The notes under the pieces: generated by a model
Seen by the model: the letters and a program-made list of their open reading frames with translations, nothing else
Database searches by the model: none
What the model was told of the DNA's origin: nothing
Translations under genes and position numbers: made by a program
NCBI RefSeq assembly: GCF_000661915.1
Contig: NZ_CP007509.1
Location: 2,683,501-2,747,500 of the forward strand
Direction of reading: 5' to 3'
Origin: Stutzerimonas decontaminans
Lineage (GTDB): Bacteria > Pseudomonadota > Gammaproteobacteria > Pseudomonadales > Pseudomonadaceae
Length of the DNA: 64,000 nt
Shown here: one piece after another, positions 1-9,943 of the stretch
How the letters are laid out: each line of letters opens with the position of its first letter
Numbering within the stretch: the first letter of the stretch is position 1

Positions 1-45
1 GAAGGTTTGCGCGTCGGCCTGTTCACCTCTACCGACAGCTTTTGA
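1..45 (+). CDS. fabA: 3-hydroxyacyl-ACP dehydratase/isomerase FabA, C-terminal end only
   Basis: Only the last 14 codons and the TGA stop are in the window; they read [14 protein letters not shown], which is the characteristic FabA C-terminus. FabA makes and isomerises trans-2/cis-3-decenoyl-ACP, the branch point to unsaturated fatty acids. The stop lies 11 bp before the fabB start, and in pseudomonads the two genes form one operon, which supports the call despite the short length. Confidence 0.85.
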   Translation, partial: EGLRVGLFTSTDSF

Positions 46-56
46 AGGACATCCGC

Positions 57-1274
57 ATGCGTCGCGTCGTGATCACTGGCCTGGGTATCGTTTCCTGCCT
101 GGGCAATGACAAAGAGACCGTCTCCGGCAACCTGCGTGCCGGCCGCCCTGGCATTCGCTTCAACCAGTCCTACGCGGACATGGGGCTGCGCAGCCAGGTT
201 TCCGGCTCCGTCAACCTGAACCTGGAAGAGCTGATCGACCGCAAGGTCCTGCGCTTCATGGGTGACGCTGCCGCCTATGCCTATCTGGCGATGGAGCAGG
301 CCGTCAAAGACGCCGGTTTCACCCTCGATGACATTTCCAACCCGCGCATCGGCCTGGTCGCCGGCTCGGGTGGTGCTTCCACCATCAATCAGATGGAAGC
401 CATCGACATCCTGCGCGACAAAGGCGTCAAGCGCATCGGCCCATACCGCGTACCGCGCACCATGAGCAGCACCGTTTCCGCCTGCCTGGCCACGCCGTTC
501 CGTATCAAGGGCATCAACTACTCCATCGCTTCGGCCTGCGCCACCAGCGCGCATTGCATCGGCCATGCCATGGAACAGATCCAGATGGGCAAGCAGGATG
601 TGGTCTTCGCCGGTGGCGGCGAGGAAGAGCATTACAGCCAGAGCTGCCTGTTCGACGCCATGGGTGCGCTGTCCAGCCAGTACAACGATACGCCGGAGAA
701 AGCCTCCCGCGCCTACGACGCCAAGCGTGACGGTTTCGTCATCGCCGGCGGCGGCGGCATGGTGGTGGTCGAAGAGCTGGAGCACGCCCTCAAGCGCGGC
801 GCCAAGATCTACGCGGAAATCGTCGGCTACGGCGCCACTTCCGACGGCTACGACATGGTCGCACCGAGTGGCGAAGGCGCCCTGCGCTGCATGCAGCAGG
901 CAATGTCTACCGTCGACACCAACATCGACTACCTCAACACCCACGGCACCTCCACGCCGGTCGGCGATGTGGCCGAGATCAAGGCCGTGCGTAACATGTT
1001 CGGCGACAAGATCCCGACCATCAGCTCGACCAAGAGCCTGTCTGGCCACTCGCTGGGCGCCGCGGGCGTTCACGAAGCGATCTATTCCATGCTGATGATG
1101 GAAGGCAGCTTCATCGCGGGCTCGGCCAACATCGACGAGCTGGATCCGGAAGTTGCCGACATGCCTATTCTTCGCGAAACCCGCGAGAACGTGCAGCTCG
1201 ACACCGTGATGAGCAACAGCTTCGGCTTCGGTGGCACCAACGCTACTCTGGTGCTGCGCCGCTTTAAGGGCTAA
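57..1274 (+). CDS. fabB: 3-oxoacyl-ACP synthase I (FabB)
   Basis: This is the condensing enzyme that elongates unsaturated acyl-ACP chains with malonyl-ACP in the cytoplasm. The product is 405 residues, the usual FabB length. The nucleophile is Cys161 in SACATSAHC, and the two catalytic histidines are His296 (NTHGTST) and His331 (SGHSLGAAG), with Lys326; these match the Cys-His-His set of E. coli FabB with a two-residue offset. I chose the ATG at 57 because GAAGGA lies 7 bp upstream and MRRVVITG is the family N-terminus; an in-frame start at 42 would overlap the fabA stop and has no such site. It is the second gene of the fabAB operon and ends at a strong terminator. Confidence 0.97.
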   Translation: MRRVVITGLGIVSCLGNDKETVSGNLRAGRPGIRFNQSYADMGLRSQVSGSVNLNLEELIDRKVLRFMGDAAAYAYLAMEQAVKDAGFTLDDISNPRIGLVAGSGGASTINQMEAIDILRDKGVKRIGPYRVPRTMSSTVSACLATPFRIKGINYSIASACATSAHCIGHAMEQIQMGKQDVVFAGGGEEEHYSQSCLFDAMGALSSQYNDTPEKASRAYDAKRDGFVIAGGGGMVVVEELEHALKRGAKIYAEIVGYGATSDGYDMVAPSGEGALRCMQQAMSTVDTNIDYLNTHGTSTPVGDVAEIKAVRNMFGDKIPTISSTKSLSGHSLGAAGVHEAIYSMLMMEGSFIAGSANIDELDPEVADMPILRETRENVQLDTVMSNSFGFGGTNATLVLRRFKG

Positions 1275-1288
1275 GCACTCGCGCCGAT

Positions 1289-1318
1289 AAAAACGCCCCG
1301 ATTATTCGGGGCGTTTTT
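1289..1318. terminator. Bidirectional rho-independent terminator after fabB
   Basis: A perfect 13-bp stem (1289-1301 with 1306-1318) with a TTAT loop has five A residues on one side and five T residues on the other, so it can work on both strands. It closes fabAB and probably also the minus-strand regulator gene ending at 1381. Confidence 0.9.
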
Positions 1319-1380
1319 GTTTGTGTGGTCACAAGACGGTACGAAATGCCGGCATGCTCTACCCCCCTCGCAATACGGCG

Positions 1381-2427
1381 TCAGGCCGAGCGCCGAGCGT
1401 TGCGCCATTGCGCCGGTGGTCCACCCGTCCAGCGCCTGAAGGCCCGACTGAAAGCTGCCACCTCGGCGAACCCGCTCTGCTCGGCCACCTCCTGCACGCT
1501 GAAGTGCTCATTGCTGAGCAGCCTCAAGGCAAGATCACGGCGCAGCGACTCCTTGATCTGCCGAACCGATGTGCCCTCCTCCTGCAGCCAACGCCGCAGC
1601 GTACGAGGCGTCATCAACAGCTGCTGGCTGATTTCCTCCAGCTCCGGCATCCGTTTGAGGTCGTAGCGCTGCAGCAACAGCCTTACGCGAGTCTGAAGGC
1701 TGTTGTCCTGCACAGGTCGATGCAGGATCACCCCAGGGCACGCCTGCAGAAATGCCTGCAGCTCGGCTTCGCTACGTAAGATCGGTAGCTGAAGGACTCG
1801 TGGGTGCAGATAGAAGCCGCAACGTGGCTGGTCGTGGAGCAGCTCGCCGATAAACATTGCCCGGTACTCCCTCGCGTGCATTGGTGCCGGATAGCCGAAA
1901 GAGGTCCCGGTAACAGGAATCTGCTGCCCGATCAGCCAGCCTGCGAAGCGCTGCCACATCAACAGAATGAACTCCTGCAGGAAATGATCGGGATCGAGCT
2001 CCTGCTGACGCAGGTGCAAGCGGTAGAACACCAGCGGTGACTGCGCATGCCCGGCATCCAGGCCAATCTTCAGGTCGTCCGTAACCGCGCTATAGAAACG
2101 CGCGCTGCGTTGCAGCATTCCGCCGAGGGTTTTGGCGCCCAGGCCGAACTCTGCCATGAGCGAGAACACGCCCCGCTTGCAGACGCCTGGCGCCAACCCC
2201 ATGAACTCGTCGCCGGTAAAGCGCCAGACGGCCTTGATCAACTCGCTGAGCTGATGCTCGGTGAGCAGCCGTTCGGGCCGGTCGAGCCACAGGTGCGGTA
2301 TTTCAGCCGCAGACAGCAGCTGCGACGGCTCTGCGCCCTGTCGCAGAGCGCCACCGATACAGGCGCGCACGTAGTGATTGGCGATATGGGCCCTGGCCGA
2401 CGACTTGTACAGCTCCGTAGATGTCAT
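1381..2427 (-). CDS. AraC-family transcriptional regulator
   Basis: A 348-residue regulator. The N-terminal two thirds resemble the effector-binding region of the OruR/ArgR-like AraC subgroup (Arabinose_bd type). The C-terminal about 100 residues are the double helix-turn-helix, with the family's typical stretches LEEISQQLLMTPRTLRRWL and VQEVAEQSGFAEVAAFSRAF followed by RRWTGGPPAQWR. I prefer the ATG at 2427 (MTSTELYKS) to the in-frame ATG at 2475 because it is a typical N-terminus, but neither has a strong ribosome site. The gene is divergent from the acyl-CoA dehydrogenase operon, so it is probably the local regulator of that operon, with an acyl or branched-chain acid as effector; this is inference from position. 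Confidence 0.85.
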   Translation of the reverse strand: MTSTELYKSSARAHIANHYVRACIGGALRQGAEPSQLLSAAEIPHLWLDRPERLLTEHQLSELIKAVWRFTGDEFMGLAPGVCKRGVFSLMAEFGLGAKTLGGMLQRSARFYSAVTDDLKIGLDAGHAQSPLVFYRLHLRQQELDPDHFLQEFILLMWQRFAGWLIGQQIPVTGTSFGYPAPMHAREYRAMFIGELLHDQPRCGFYLHPRVLQLPILRSEAELQAFLQACPGVILHRPVQDNSLQTRVRLLLQRYDLKRMPELEEISQQLLMTPRTLRRWLQEEGTSVRQIKESLRRDLALRLLSNEHFSVQEVAEQSGFAEVAAFSRAFRRWTGGPPAQWRNARRSA

Positions 2428-2602
2428 GCGCCGGTCCTTTGCTTCACTCGTTTTCACCAGTATGGCGCGTTTCAACCCAGCTGGCCTATCTGATCAAATA
2501 AAACGACCGTAAAGGTCATTCAAAGCGATAAATCAAAACTCTATTAATAGACGTGCGCCCCACGGCGGCCGACCAGAACAACAACGATCAAAAGGGCTCA
2601 GC
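2428..2602. promoter_or_regulatory. Divergent promoter/operator region between the AraC regulator and the acyl-CoA operon
   Basis: This 175-bp AT-rich spacer separates the two start codons. It contains a small inverted repeat GACC-GTAAA-GGTC at 2505-2517 and the palindrome CTATTAATAG at 2541-2550, both plausible parts of operators or promoters. No -35/-10 pair is good enough to name. The ribosome site for the dehydrogenase is AAAGGG near 2591. Confidence 0.4.
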
Positions 2603-3781
2603 ATGACCGTACAACCACAGCCGGAAGCCGGACGTGCACCCGGCAATGATGACCGGGCGCTATTTCACGATTCGGTGCGGCGCTTTCTTCAGCAGGAAGT
2701 GGCGCCCCACTACGAGCAATGGGAAGCCGACCACCAGCTGCCACGCGCGCTCTGGCATCGCCTCGGCGAAGCGGGGCTGCTCGGCGTAGACCTGCCGGAA
2801 CAGCTGGGCGGCTGCGCAGCGGGAGTCGAGACCAGCCTGATGATCTGCGAGGAGATTTCCCGCCAGGGCTTCGGCGGGCTAGCCAGCGGCTACAACATCC
2901 ACGCCAACATCGTGATGCCGTACATCCACCACCTCGGCAACCAGGCGCAGCAGGCTTATTGGCTACCGCGCATGGCCACTGGCGAAGTGCTGAGCGCCAT
3001 CGCCATGACCGAGCCTGGCGCCGGAAGCGATCTGGCCGCCATGCGCGCCAGTGCGCAGAAGCTTCCTGGCGGCTGGAAGCTCAACGGCAGCAAGGTATTT
3101 ATCACCAACGGCTTGCTGGCAGACATGGTGATCGTCTGCGCCAAGACCGATCCGAACGCCCGGGCCCGCGGCGTCTCGCTGTTTCTGGTGGATACCACAT
3201 TGCCAGGCTTTTCTCGCGGCAAAGCGATCCGCAAGATCGGCCAGCATGCCAGCGACACCGCTGAACTGTTCTTCGACGATCTGATCGTACCGGAGGATGC
3301 GCTGCTCGGCGAAGCGGGCAAGGGCTTCGCCTATCTGATGCAAGAACTGCCTCGGGAGCGTCTGGGTGTGGCAGCGCAAGCCATCGGAGCCATCGACGGC
3401 GCCCTGCAGCTGACCCTGGGCTATGTCCAGCAACGGCGTGCATTCGGTCAGCGCATAGCCGACTTCCAGAACACCCGCTTCACGCTGGCCGAAGTACGTG
3501 CACAACTGGAGATGGGACGCGCGTATTTCGAGAAATGCCTGCAGCGCTATGCCGGTGGAGAAATGAGCAGCACGGATGCGGCCGCGCTCAAACTGATGCT
3601 CAGCGAGATGCAGTGCCGCTGCATCGACCAATGCCTGCAGCTGTTCGGAGGCTACGGCTACACACTCGAATATCCAATCTCCCGCTTTTATGTGGATGCG
3701 CGCATCCAGACCATCTATGCGGGCACTTCCGAAATCATGAAAGAAGTGATCGCCCGCGACATGCTTGGGCCCGTGGCCTGA
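2603..3781 (+). CDS. Acyl-CoA dehydrogenase (LCAD/isovaleryl-type active site)
   Basis: An FAD enzyme of 392 residues that introduces the alpha-beta double bond in acyl-CoA and passes electrons to ETF. The family signatures MTEPGAGSD (residues 135-143) and the C-terminal IYAGTSEIMKEVIARDML are present. The position that holds the catalytic glutamate in MCAD/SCAD (the IYEGT motif) is alanine here, at about residue 373. Instead Glu252 in QELPRERLGVA sits where LCAD and isovaleryl-CoA dehydrogenase keep their base. The substrate is therefore more likely long-chain or branched than short straight-chain, but I cannot fix it. It is the first gene of a three-gene operon with a thiolase and an acyl-CoA synthetase. 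Confidence 0.9.
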   Translation: MTVQPQPEAGRAPGNDDRALFHDSVRRFLQQEVAPHYEQWEADHQLPRALWHRLGEAGLLGVDLPEQLGGCAAGVETSLMICEEISRQGFGGLASGYNIHANIVMPYIHHLGNQAQQAYWLPRMATGEVLSAIAMTEPGAGSDLAAMRASAQKLPGGWKLNGSKVFITNGLLADMVIVCAKTDPNARARGVSLFLVDTTLPGFSRGKAIRKIGQHASDTAELFFDDLIVPEDALLGEAGKGFAYLMQELPRERLGVAAQAIGAIDGALQLTLGYVQQRRAFGQRIADFQNTRFTLAEVRAQLEMGRAYFEKCLQRYAGGEMSSTDAAALKLMLSEMQCRCIDQCLQLFGGYGYTLEYPISRFYVDARIQTIYAGTSEIMKEVIARDMLGPVA

Positions 3782-3805
3782 CCGACCGACAAGAAGGAAT
3801 TCCAG

Positions 3806-5002
3806 ATGAACGACACAGTTGCGCTGCAGGACGTGGTGATCCTATCCGGCGCCCGAACCGCCATCGGCGACTTCGGCGCAAGCCTGTCGGGCTATAGCCC
3901 TGCCGAACTGGGTACTTTCGCCGGCCGTGCCGCCATCGAGCGCGCCGGCGTGGCGGCGGAGGAAATCGACCACTGCATCTTCGGCCACATCATCACGACC
4001 AGCCCGCAGGATGCCTATCTGGCGCGACATATTGCTCTGAACTGCGGCCTCGCCGAGCACTCGGCGGCGCTGAACGTGAACCGCCTGTGCGGCTCGTCGG
4101 TGCAGTCGCTGATCTCCGCGGCGCAGATGATCCAGGCTGGCGCCAGCCGGCTCGCCCTTGCCGGCGGCGCCGAAAGCATGAGCCAGGGCGCTTACCTGCT
4201 GCCGAAGCTGCGCTTCGGTCAGCGCATGGGTGACACGACTGCAGTGGATCTGACCATCGGTATTCTCAGCGACCCGTTCGGCAGCGGGCACATGGGCATC
4301 ACTGCGGAGAACGTCGCCGCTCGCTATGGACTCACACGCGAGCAGCTGGACCAGTATGCCTGCGACAGTCACCACAAGGCCGCCAATGCGATCGCCGCGG
4401 GACATCTCGATGAGCAGATCGTCGCCGTGCCAATCAGCAAGGGACGCACAACTGGCGAATTTGTACAGGACGAGCATGTGCGGCCTGACGCCACGCTGGA
4501 GGGCCTGCAGAAGCTGCGCGCCGCCTTCAAAAAGGACGGCCTGGTGACAGCCGGCAACGCCTCTCCGCTCAACGACGGCGCCGCGGCACTCGTGCTGAGC
4601 TCGGTACAGGAGGCCGCCAGGCTTGGGTTGCGTCCACGGGCCCGATTCATCAGCTACGCCTTTGCCGGAGTCGAGCCGCAACTCATGGGGCTGGGACCGA
4701 TTCCTGCGGTGCAGCGGGCGCTGACGGCAGCAAACCTACGTCTGGCCGACATCGACATCATCGAGTCCAACGAAGCCTTCGCTGCTCAGGCATTGGCGGT
4801 GACGCAAAGCCTGGAGTTCGACCCGGACAAGGTGAACGTCAACGGCGGAGCGATTGCCCATGGTCACCCGGTCGGTGCCACCGGGTCGATTCTCACCCTG
4901 AAAGCGTTGTATGAGCTGGAACGGCGCAGCAAGCGTCTCGCATTGATCACCATGTGCATCGGTGGAGGCCAAGGCATCGCTTTGATTATCGAACGTCTCT
5001 GA
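3806..5002 (+). CDS. Acetyl-CoA C-acyltransferase (thiolase)
   Basis: A 398-residue thiolase that cleaves 3-ketoacyl-CoA with CoA or condenses two acetyl-CoA. The three catalytic elements are visible: the nucleophile Cys95 in VNRLCGSSVQS, His354 in AHGHPVGATGS, and the second cysteine Cys384 in MCIGGGQG. The start has a clear AAGGA site (about 3792) and lies 24 bp after the dehydrogenase stop. With the dehydrogenase upstream and the synthetase downstream it gives the first and last chemistry of beta-oxidation. Hydratase and hydroxyacyl-CoA dehydrogenase are not encoded here and must come from elsewhere. Confidence 0.93.
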   Translation: MNDTVALQDVVILSGARTAIGDFGASLSGYSPAELGTFAGRAAIERAGVAAEEIDHCIFGHIITTSPQDAYLARHIALNCGLAEHSAALNVNRLCGSSVQSLISAAQMIQAGASRLALAGGAESMSQGAYLLPKLRFGQRMGDTTAVDLTIGILSDPFGSGHMGITAENVAARYGLTREQLDQYACDSHHKAANAIAAGHLDEQIVAVPISKGRTTGEFVQDEHVRPDATLEGLQKLRAAFKKDGLVTAGNASPLNDGAAALVLSSVQEAARLGLRPRARFISYAFAGVEPQLMGLGPIPAVQRALTAANLRLADIDIIESNEAFAAQALAVTQSLEFDPDKVNVNGGAIAHGHPVGATGSILTLKALYELERRSKRLALITMCIGGGQGIALIIERL

Positions 5003-5106
5003 TCCTGGCGAGCTGTCAGATCCAGAGCCTCGGCGCAGCGTGCCAAAACCAGCAGGCTGCGCCCAAGCCCACATGCCGTCACAACAATAATTATTCGAGG
5101 TGTGTC

Positions 5107-6732
5107 ATGCGTTCAACGATCGAGTCCCACCCACTTATCCACCGCAACACCATCGGCGATGCAGTGCAGCGCATCGCCATGCAGCGCCCTGGGCAGATCG
5201 CCCTGAAATACCGCGAGCGCTGCTGGAGCTACCAGGCACTGGACCGCGCGGCGAACCGTGTAGCCAATCATCTGCTGGCCCTTGGCCTGAGCAAGGCGGA
5301 CCGGGTTGCGGCATATGGCAAGAACTCCGACGCCTACCTGATTCTCTGGCTGGCCTGCACCCGTGCCGGGCTGATTCACGTTCCGGTCAATTACTCACTG
5401 ACCGAACACGAACTGGCCTACGTACTCGACCAATCAGGAGCCCGCGCCCTCTTCTTTGACGACAGCCTGAAAAGCCTGGTCGACCGCATTCCGGGCCAGC
5501 GCCAACTGGCGATCCGCGGCAGTCTGCACAGTAATGAAGCGACATCGGATCGCAGCGACATTCTGACGACCGCCACCAGCTCTGCCTGTGATCGGCCACC
5601 AGCGATCGACATCGCCGAAACCGATGTCGTGCAGATTCTCTACACCTCCGGCACCACATCAGACCCCAAGGGCGCGATGCACACCCACCGCTCGCTGATG
5701 ACCGAGTACTCCAGTTGCCTCCTGCACCTCGATATAAAGGCCAGCGACCGCTGCCTGGCAGCCCTGCCGCTCTACCACTCGGCACAGATGCATGTGTTCA
5801 CCATGCCGGCGCTGCTGGCCGGCGCCTACAGCTGCCTGACTGATACGCCGACGCCAGAAGAAATACTTCGACTGCTCAAGACGGAACAGCTGAACAGCTT
5901 CTTCGCGCCACCAACCGTCTGGATAGCCCTGCTGCGCCATGAGCATTTCGTTGAGGCGCAACTAAGGCACGTGCAGAAGCTCTACTACGGCGCCTCCATC
6001 ATGCCGGAGCCAATCGCCCGGGAGCTGGGCGCGCGATTGCCGCAATCGGGCCTCTACAACTGTTACGGTCAGAGCGAGATCGCCCCGCTGGCGACCGTGC
6101 TGACACCCGATGAGCACCGGGAGCGGCCGAGATCCTGTGGCCGCCCGGTAAGCAACGTGCTGACACGGATAATCGATCCAGCCACGGGCGAAGAATGCGC
6201 ACCCGGTGTTCCGGGGGAACTGGTTCATCGCTCCCCCCAGCTGATGGTCGGTTACTGGCAGAAACCGGACGAGACCGCCGAGGCATTCGCTGGCGACTGG
6301 TTTCATTCCGGAGATCTGGGCTACCGCGATGAGCAGGGCTACATCTGGATCGTCGACCGCATCAAGGACATCGTGAATACCGGCGGCGTGCTGGTCGCCA
6401 GTCGCGATGTGGAAGAGGCACTCTATCGCCACCCGCATGTTGCCGAAGTCGCAGTCATCGGCGTGCCCGACCATAAATGGATCGAAGCGATCACGGCGGT
6501 GGTGGTTCTGAAACAGAACACCGCACCAGACCCGCAGGCACTGCTGCACCATGCCCGCGCCCACCTTGCGCCCTTCAAGGTACCGAAGCATGTGCATTTC
6601 GTTAAGCAATTGCCAAAGAACTCAGCGGGTAAGCTGCTGAAGCGGGTACTGCGCATGCAGTTCGGTGCGCCAGCGCGCAGCAGCCTGGGCGAAGCCGGCG
6701 ACAACCTTCAGCAGAGCGAGGCCAGCGCCTGA
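5107..6732 (+). CDS. AMP-forming acyl-CoA synthetase (fatty-acid--CoA ligase)
   Basis: A 541-residue member of the ANL superfamily that activates a carboxylic acid to an acyl-adenylate and then to the CoA thioester. The P-loop-like motif YTSGTTSDPKGAMHTH, the NCYGQSE stretch, the hinge region HSGDLGYRDEQGYIWIVDR, KDIVNTGGV and the C-terminal catalytic-lysine motif KNSAGKLLKR are all present. The open frame extends back to 4954, inside the thiolase gene, but the ATG at 5107 has GAGG 6 bp upstream and begins the recognisable protein. It probably activates the substrate for the dehydrogenase and thiolase upstream; chain length is not readable from sequence. Confidence 0.9.
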   Translation: MRSTIESHPLIHRNTIGDAVQRIAMQRPGQIALKYRERCWSYQALDRAANRVANHLLALGLSKADRVAAYGKNSDAYLILWLACTRAGLIHVPVNYSLTEHELAYVLDQSGARALFFDDSLKSLVDRIPGQRQLAIRGSLHSNEATSDRSDILTTATSSACDRPPAIDIAETDVVQILYTSGTTSDPKGAMHTHRSLMTEYSSCLLHLDIKASDRCLAALPLYHSAQMHVFTMPALLAGAYSCLTDTPTPEEILRLLKTEQLNSFFAPPTVWIALLRHEHFVEAQLRHVQKLYYGASIMPEPIARELGARLPQSGLYNCYGQSEIAPLATVLTPDEHRERPRSCGRPVSNVLTRIIDPATGEECAPGVPGELVHRSPQLMVGYWQKPDETAEAFAGDWFHSGDLGYRDEQGYIWIVDRIKDIVNTGGVLVASRDVEEALYRHPHVAEVAVIGVPDHKWIEAITAVVVLKQNTAPDPQALLHHARAHLAPFKVPKHVHFVKQLPKNSAGKLLKRVLRMQFGAPARSSLGEAGDNLQQSEASA

Positions 6733-6750
6733 TAAGAATGGCGCTGGCCT
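6719..6750. terminator. Hairpin overlapping the synthetase stop codon
   Basis: An 11-bp perfect stem (6719-6729 with 6740-6750) has the TGA stop codon in its 10-nt loop. There is no T-tract. It lies between two convergent genes and probably ends both transcripts or protects their 3' ends. Confidence 0.55.
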
Positions 6751-6782
6751 TGAGCCATGCGGTCAGAACCGCTGGGAAGGAT

Positions 6783-8009
6783 CTATGCCGCTTCGGAGAT
6801 ATCGCCGTGAGCGATGCAGGAAGCAGCGGTGAACAGCACATCGGTCGAAGAGTTGAGCGCTGTTTCGGCCGAATCCTGCACCACACCGATGATGAAGCCC
6901 ACCGCCACCACCTGCATCGCCAGGTCATTGGAGATGCCGAACAGACTGCACGCCAGCGGGATAAGCAACAACGACCCGCCGGCGACGCCCGAGGCGCCAC
7001 AGGCGCAGACCGCCGCCAACAGACTCAGCAGTACCGCGGTGGCGATATCCACCTGAATGCCGAGCGTGTTCACAGCAGCCAGGGTAAGCACGGTGATGGT
7101 GATCGCCGCGCCGCCCATGTTGATCGTGGCGCCCAGCGGAATGGATACCGAATAGGTGTCCTTGTGCAGCCCCAGTCGCTGGCACAGCTGCATGTTCACC
7201 GGGATGTTGGCGGCCGAACTGCGGGTGAAGAACGCGGTGATACCGCTCTCGCGCAGGCAGGTGAAAACCAGCGGATAGGGGTTGCGGCGGATCTGCCAGA
7301 ACACGATCAGAGGATTCATCACCAGCGCCATGAACAGCATGGCACCCACCAGCACCAACAGCAGCCGCAGATAACCCAGCAGCACATCGAAGCCCGAATC
7401 AGCCAGGGTGCCGGCGACCAGGCCGAAGATACCCAGCGGTGCGAAGCGAATCACCACCTTGACGATCAGCGTAACGCCGTCGGACAGATCCCCGATCAGC
7501 CGTCGCGTGCTCTCCTGTGCATGGCGGAAGGCAAAACCGAGGCCGATCGCCCAGGCCAGGATGCCGATGAAGTTGCCATTGAGCAGCGCACGCACCGGAT
7601 TGTCGGCGACGTTGAACAGGAGCGTTTGCAGCACCGCCCCCACGCCTGACGGTGGCGTGACGTCCGCAGCCCCACTCACCAGCGTGAGTGAGGTGGGAAA
7701 CATGAAGCTCGCCAGCACCGCAACCGCAGAGGCGCTCAGGGTGCCAAGCGCGTAGAGCAGGATGATCGGCCGTATGTGGGTGGGCTGGCCACGCTTGTGA
7801 TTGGCCAACGACGAGGTCACCAGCACGAACACGAGAATCGGTGCTACCGCCTTCAGCGCCTGCACGAACAGATCGCCCAGCAGCGCCACCGATTTGGCTG
7901 CAGCCGGCAGGAAAAGCGCCAGCAAGGCTCCAGCGACCAAGCCAACGACGATCTGGGCGACAAGGCTGGTACGGCTGATGAAGCGGATGATTCGAGGCAT
8001 ATCGGACAT
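6783..8009 (-). CDS. sstT: Serine/threonine:Na+ symporter SstT
   Basis: An inner-membrane carrier of 408 residues that takes up serine and threonine with sodium. It belongs to the dicarboxylate/amino acid:cation symporter family. Alternating hydrophobic segments run through the protein, with the serine-rich re-entrant motif [11 protein letters not shown] and the conserved [17 protein letters not shown] stretch in the C-terminal half, followed by a run ending [18 protein letters not shown], all as in SstT. The ATG at 8009 has a weak GAGA site; an in-frame ATG at 8000 is possible. The gene is alone on its strand and convergent with the acyl-CoA operon. Confidence 0.93.
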   Translation of the reverse strand: MSDMPRIIRFISRTSLVAQIVVGLVAGALLALFLPAAAKSVALLGDLFVQALKAVAPILVFVLVTSSLANHKRGQPTHIRPIILLYALGTLSASAVAVLASFMFPTSLTLVSGAADVTPPSGVGAVLQTLLFNVADNPVRALLNGNFIGILAWAIGLGFAFRHAQESTRRLIGDLSDGVTLIVKVVIRFAPLGIFGLVAGTLADSGFDVLLGYLRLLLVLVGAMLFMALVMNPLIVFWQIRRNPYPLVFTCLRESGITAFFTRSSAANIPVNMQLCQRLGLHKDTYSVSIPLGATINMGGAAITITVLTLAAVNTLGIQVDIATAVLLSLLAAVCACGASGVAGGSLLLIPLACSLFGISNDLAMQVVAVGFIIGVVQDSAETALNSSTDVLFTAASCIAHGDISEAA

Positions 8010-8128
8010 AGGCGCGTCTCGCAGCTTGGCAGAAACGGCCCCTACGCAGCCCGTTCCTGCCGTGGAAAAACGCCGGATGGTACGCCGCTCGCCCGATCAT
8101 GCCCAGCGTTGTGCTGCCACCGGGCGCC

Positions 8129-8154
8129 AAAAAGCCGGCCGCTGGCGACCGGCT
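8129..8154 (-). terminator. Rho-independent terminator of the first chemoreceptor gene
   Basis: Read on the minus strand, AGCCGG-N10-CCGGCT is followed directly by TTTTT (complement of 8129-8133). It lies about 40 bp beyond the chemoreceptor stop. Confidence 0.7.
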
Positions 8155-8160
8155 AGGGCG

Positions 8161-8183
8161 AAGGGCGCCAGGAAGGCGCCCTT
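8161..8183. repeat. 9-bp perfect hairpin just after the chemoreceptor stop
   Basis: AAGGGCGCC at 8161-8169 pairs with GGCGCCCTT at 8175-8183 around a 5-nt loop. It has no T-tract of its own and stands directly before the T-tailed hairpin at 8129-8154, so the two probably act together at the end of the transcript. Confidence 0.5.
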
Positions 8184-8193
8184 GTACGAAGGA

Positions 8194-9813
8194 TCACACT
8201 TGGAAGCGCGCCACCAGATTGTTCAGGTCGATTGCCAGACGGGCGAGCTCCTGACTTGCCGCACTGGTCTGGTTGGCACCGGCCGAAGACTGCAGCGACA
8301 GGTCCCGGATGTTCACCAGGTTGCGGTCGACTTCGCGGGCTACCTGCGCCTGCTCTTCCGACGCGCTGGCGATCACCAGATTACGTTCGCTGATCTGGCT
8401 GATAGCACTGGCGATGCCATCCAGCGCCTCGCCGGCGGCACGAGCCAACTCCAGCGTAGTCCTGGCGCGCTCGTTGCTCAGCTGCATGGCGTGCACGGCC
8501 TTGTCGGTGCCCTGATGCACGTCGCCGATCATCTGCTCGATTTCCTGGGTCGACTGCTGGGTGCGATGTGCCAGCGCCCGCACCTCGTCGGCCACCACCG
8601 CGAAACCACGTCCTGCGTCCCCTGCCCGCGCAGCTTCGATGGCCGCGTTGAGCGCCAGCAGGTTGGTCTGCTCGGCGATCGAGCGAATCACATCCAGCAC
8701 CTTGCTGATATCGCGCACTTGGCCGGCCAGGCGTTCGACCTCGGTGGCGGTCTGCGTCACATCGTCGGCTAGCAGGCCGATTGAGTCGACTGTGCGAATG
8801 ACCTGCTGGCGGCCGTGCTGCGCCGTGTCGTCGGATTCACGCGAGGCCTCGGAGGTCGCCACTGCGTTACGTGCGACTTCATCGACCGCTGCAGTCATTT
8901 CGTTGACTGCAGTAGCCGCCTGTTCGATCTCGTGATTCTGCTGATGCAGGCCGCGGGTCGAGTCCTCGGTCACGACATTGAGCTCTTCCGCCGCTGACGC
9001 CAGCTGGTTGGAGGAGTCGGAAATCCCCTGGATGGTTTCACGCAGGCTTCGCTGCATCGCCTGCAGCGCACTGAGCAGGCGCGCCGGCTCGTCGCTGCCG
9101 ACGACCTGGAAATGGCGGGTCAGGTCACCACCGGCAATGACCTCGGCAACACCGACAGCTTCTGCCAGCGGTTGCACGATACTGCGTGTCAGCAGCATGG
9201 CGAGAATGATGGTAGCGATAAACGCCAGGATCATCGCAATGACGACACCCTGGAAAGCGCTGGCCGCAACTTCAAGCGCATGATCACTGGCCGCATTGGC
9301 TGCCTTGCGGTTGAGGTCGATGAGGTCATGTACAGCCTGAGAAGTATTCCGCGCATGCTCATTCAACTCACCGCGGGTGATCTCGACAGCCTCCTCAAGG
9401 CGGCCCTGCAAGGCGAGCTCGACGATCTTGCGCTGAAAGCTCTCATAGCGTGTCAGTGACTGGTCGAAGGTAGCAAGCAAGGCTTTGCCATCTGCACTCT
9501 GTATCAGCCGATCCAGGTCCTGTCGCTCCTGGGACAGCGTTTTGCGCAGGGCTTCGAGGCCTTCGGCAGCACGACTGCGCTCTGACGGCTCGCTGATCAG
9601 CAAGCGCAAGGTGCCGGCGCGGATCATCAGGAACTCTTGGTTGACCTGACCGAGCAACTGAATCGTTGGCAGCAATCGCTGATCAACCTCCTCCGCCTCG
9701 TCTTCCATCGCGGCAATCCGGGTCAGCGCGAAGACGCCGAGAAGGAAGACCAGCAATGCCACTACGCCAAAACCCAAACCGGCCCTAAGGGCAATTCTCA
9801 TCTGTCTAAACAT
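8194..9813 (-). CDS. Methyl-accepting chemotaxis protein (first of a tandem pair)
   Basis: A 539-residue transmembrane chemoreceptor. It has an N-terminal membrane helix (about residues 8-30), a helical periplasmic domain of about 150 residues that looks like a four-helix-bundle sensor, a second membrane helix near 190-210, a HAMP linker and the cytoplasmic signalling domain. The hairpin tip that contacts CheA/CheW is intact ([21 protein letters not shown], then [15 protein letters not shown]). No C-terminal CheB/CheR-tethering pentapeptide is present. The signalling half is almost the same as that of the next gene, while the sensor domains differ, so the two receive different ligands. A weak FliA-like promoter lies upstream. 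Confidence 0.93.
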   Translation of the reverse strand: MFRQMRIALRAGLGFGVVALLVFLLGVFALTRIAAMEDEAEEVDQRLLPTIQLLGQVNQEFLMIRAGTLRLLISEPSERSRAAEGLEALRKTLSQERQDLDRLIQSADGKALLATFDQSLTRYESFQRKIVELALQGRLEEAVEITRGELNEHARNTSQAVHDLIDLNRKAANAASDHALEVAASAFQGVVIAMILAFIATIILAMLLTRSIVQPLAEAVGVAEVIAGGDLTRHFQVVGSDEPARLLSALQAMQRSLRETIQGISDSSNQLASAAEELNVVTEDSTRGLHQQNHEIEQAATAVNEMTAAVDEVARNAVATSEASRESDDTAQHGRQQVIRTVDSIGLLADDVTQTATEVERLAGQVRDISKVLDVIRSIAEQTNLLALNAAIEAARAGDAGRGFAVVADEVRALAHRTQQSTQEIEQMIGDVHQGTDKAVHAMQLSNERARTTLELARAAGEALDGIASAISQISERNLVIASASEEQAQVAREVDRNLVNIRDLSLQSSAGANQTSAASQELARLAIDLNNLVARFQV

Positions 9814-9848
9814 AGCAAGACCTCGCTTCGACTACGGGATATAACCGT

Positions 9849-9876
9849 ATATCGGGCAGGGTCATGCATTACTTGA
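9849..9876 (-). promoter_or_regulatory. Candidate weak FliA (sigma-28) promoter of the first chemoreceptor gene
   Basis: On the minus strand TCAA is followed after 16 bp by CCCGATAT, about 36 bp before the start codon. The consensus is TAAA/TCAA-N15-GCCGATAA, so spacing and two -10 bases are off. The match is weaker than those at fliC, fliS and the second chemoreceptor. Confidence 0.4.
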
Positions 9877-9943
9877 CAAGCGACGACAAATATATTTATC
9901 GCAACTGAGAATTTCTTTCTTTACGGCTCGCAGCTTCATCCGC

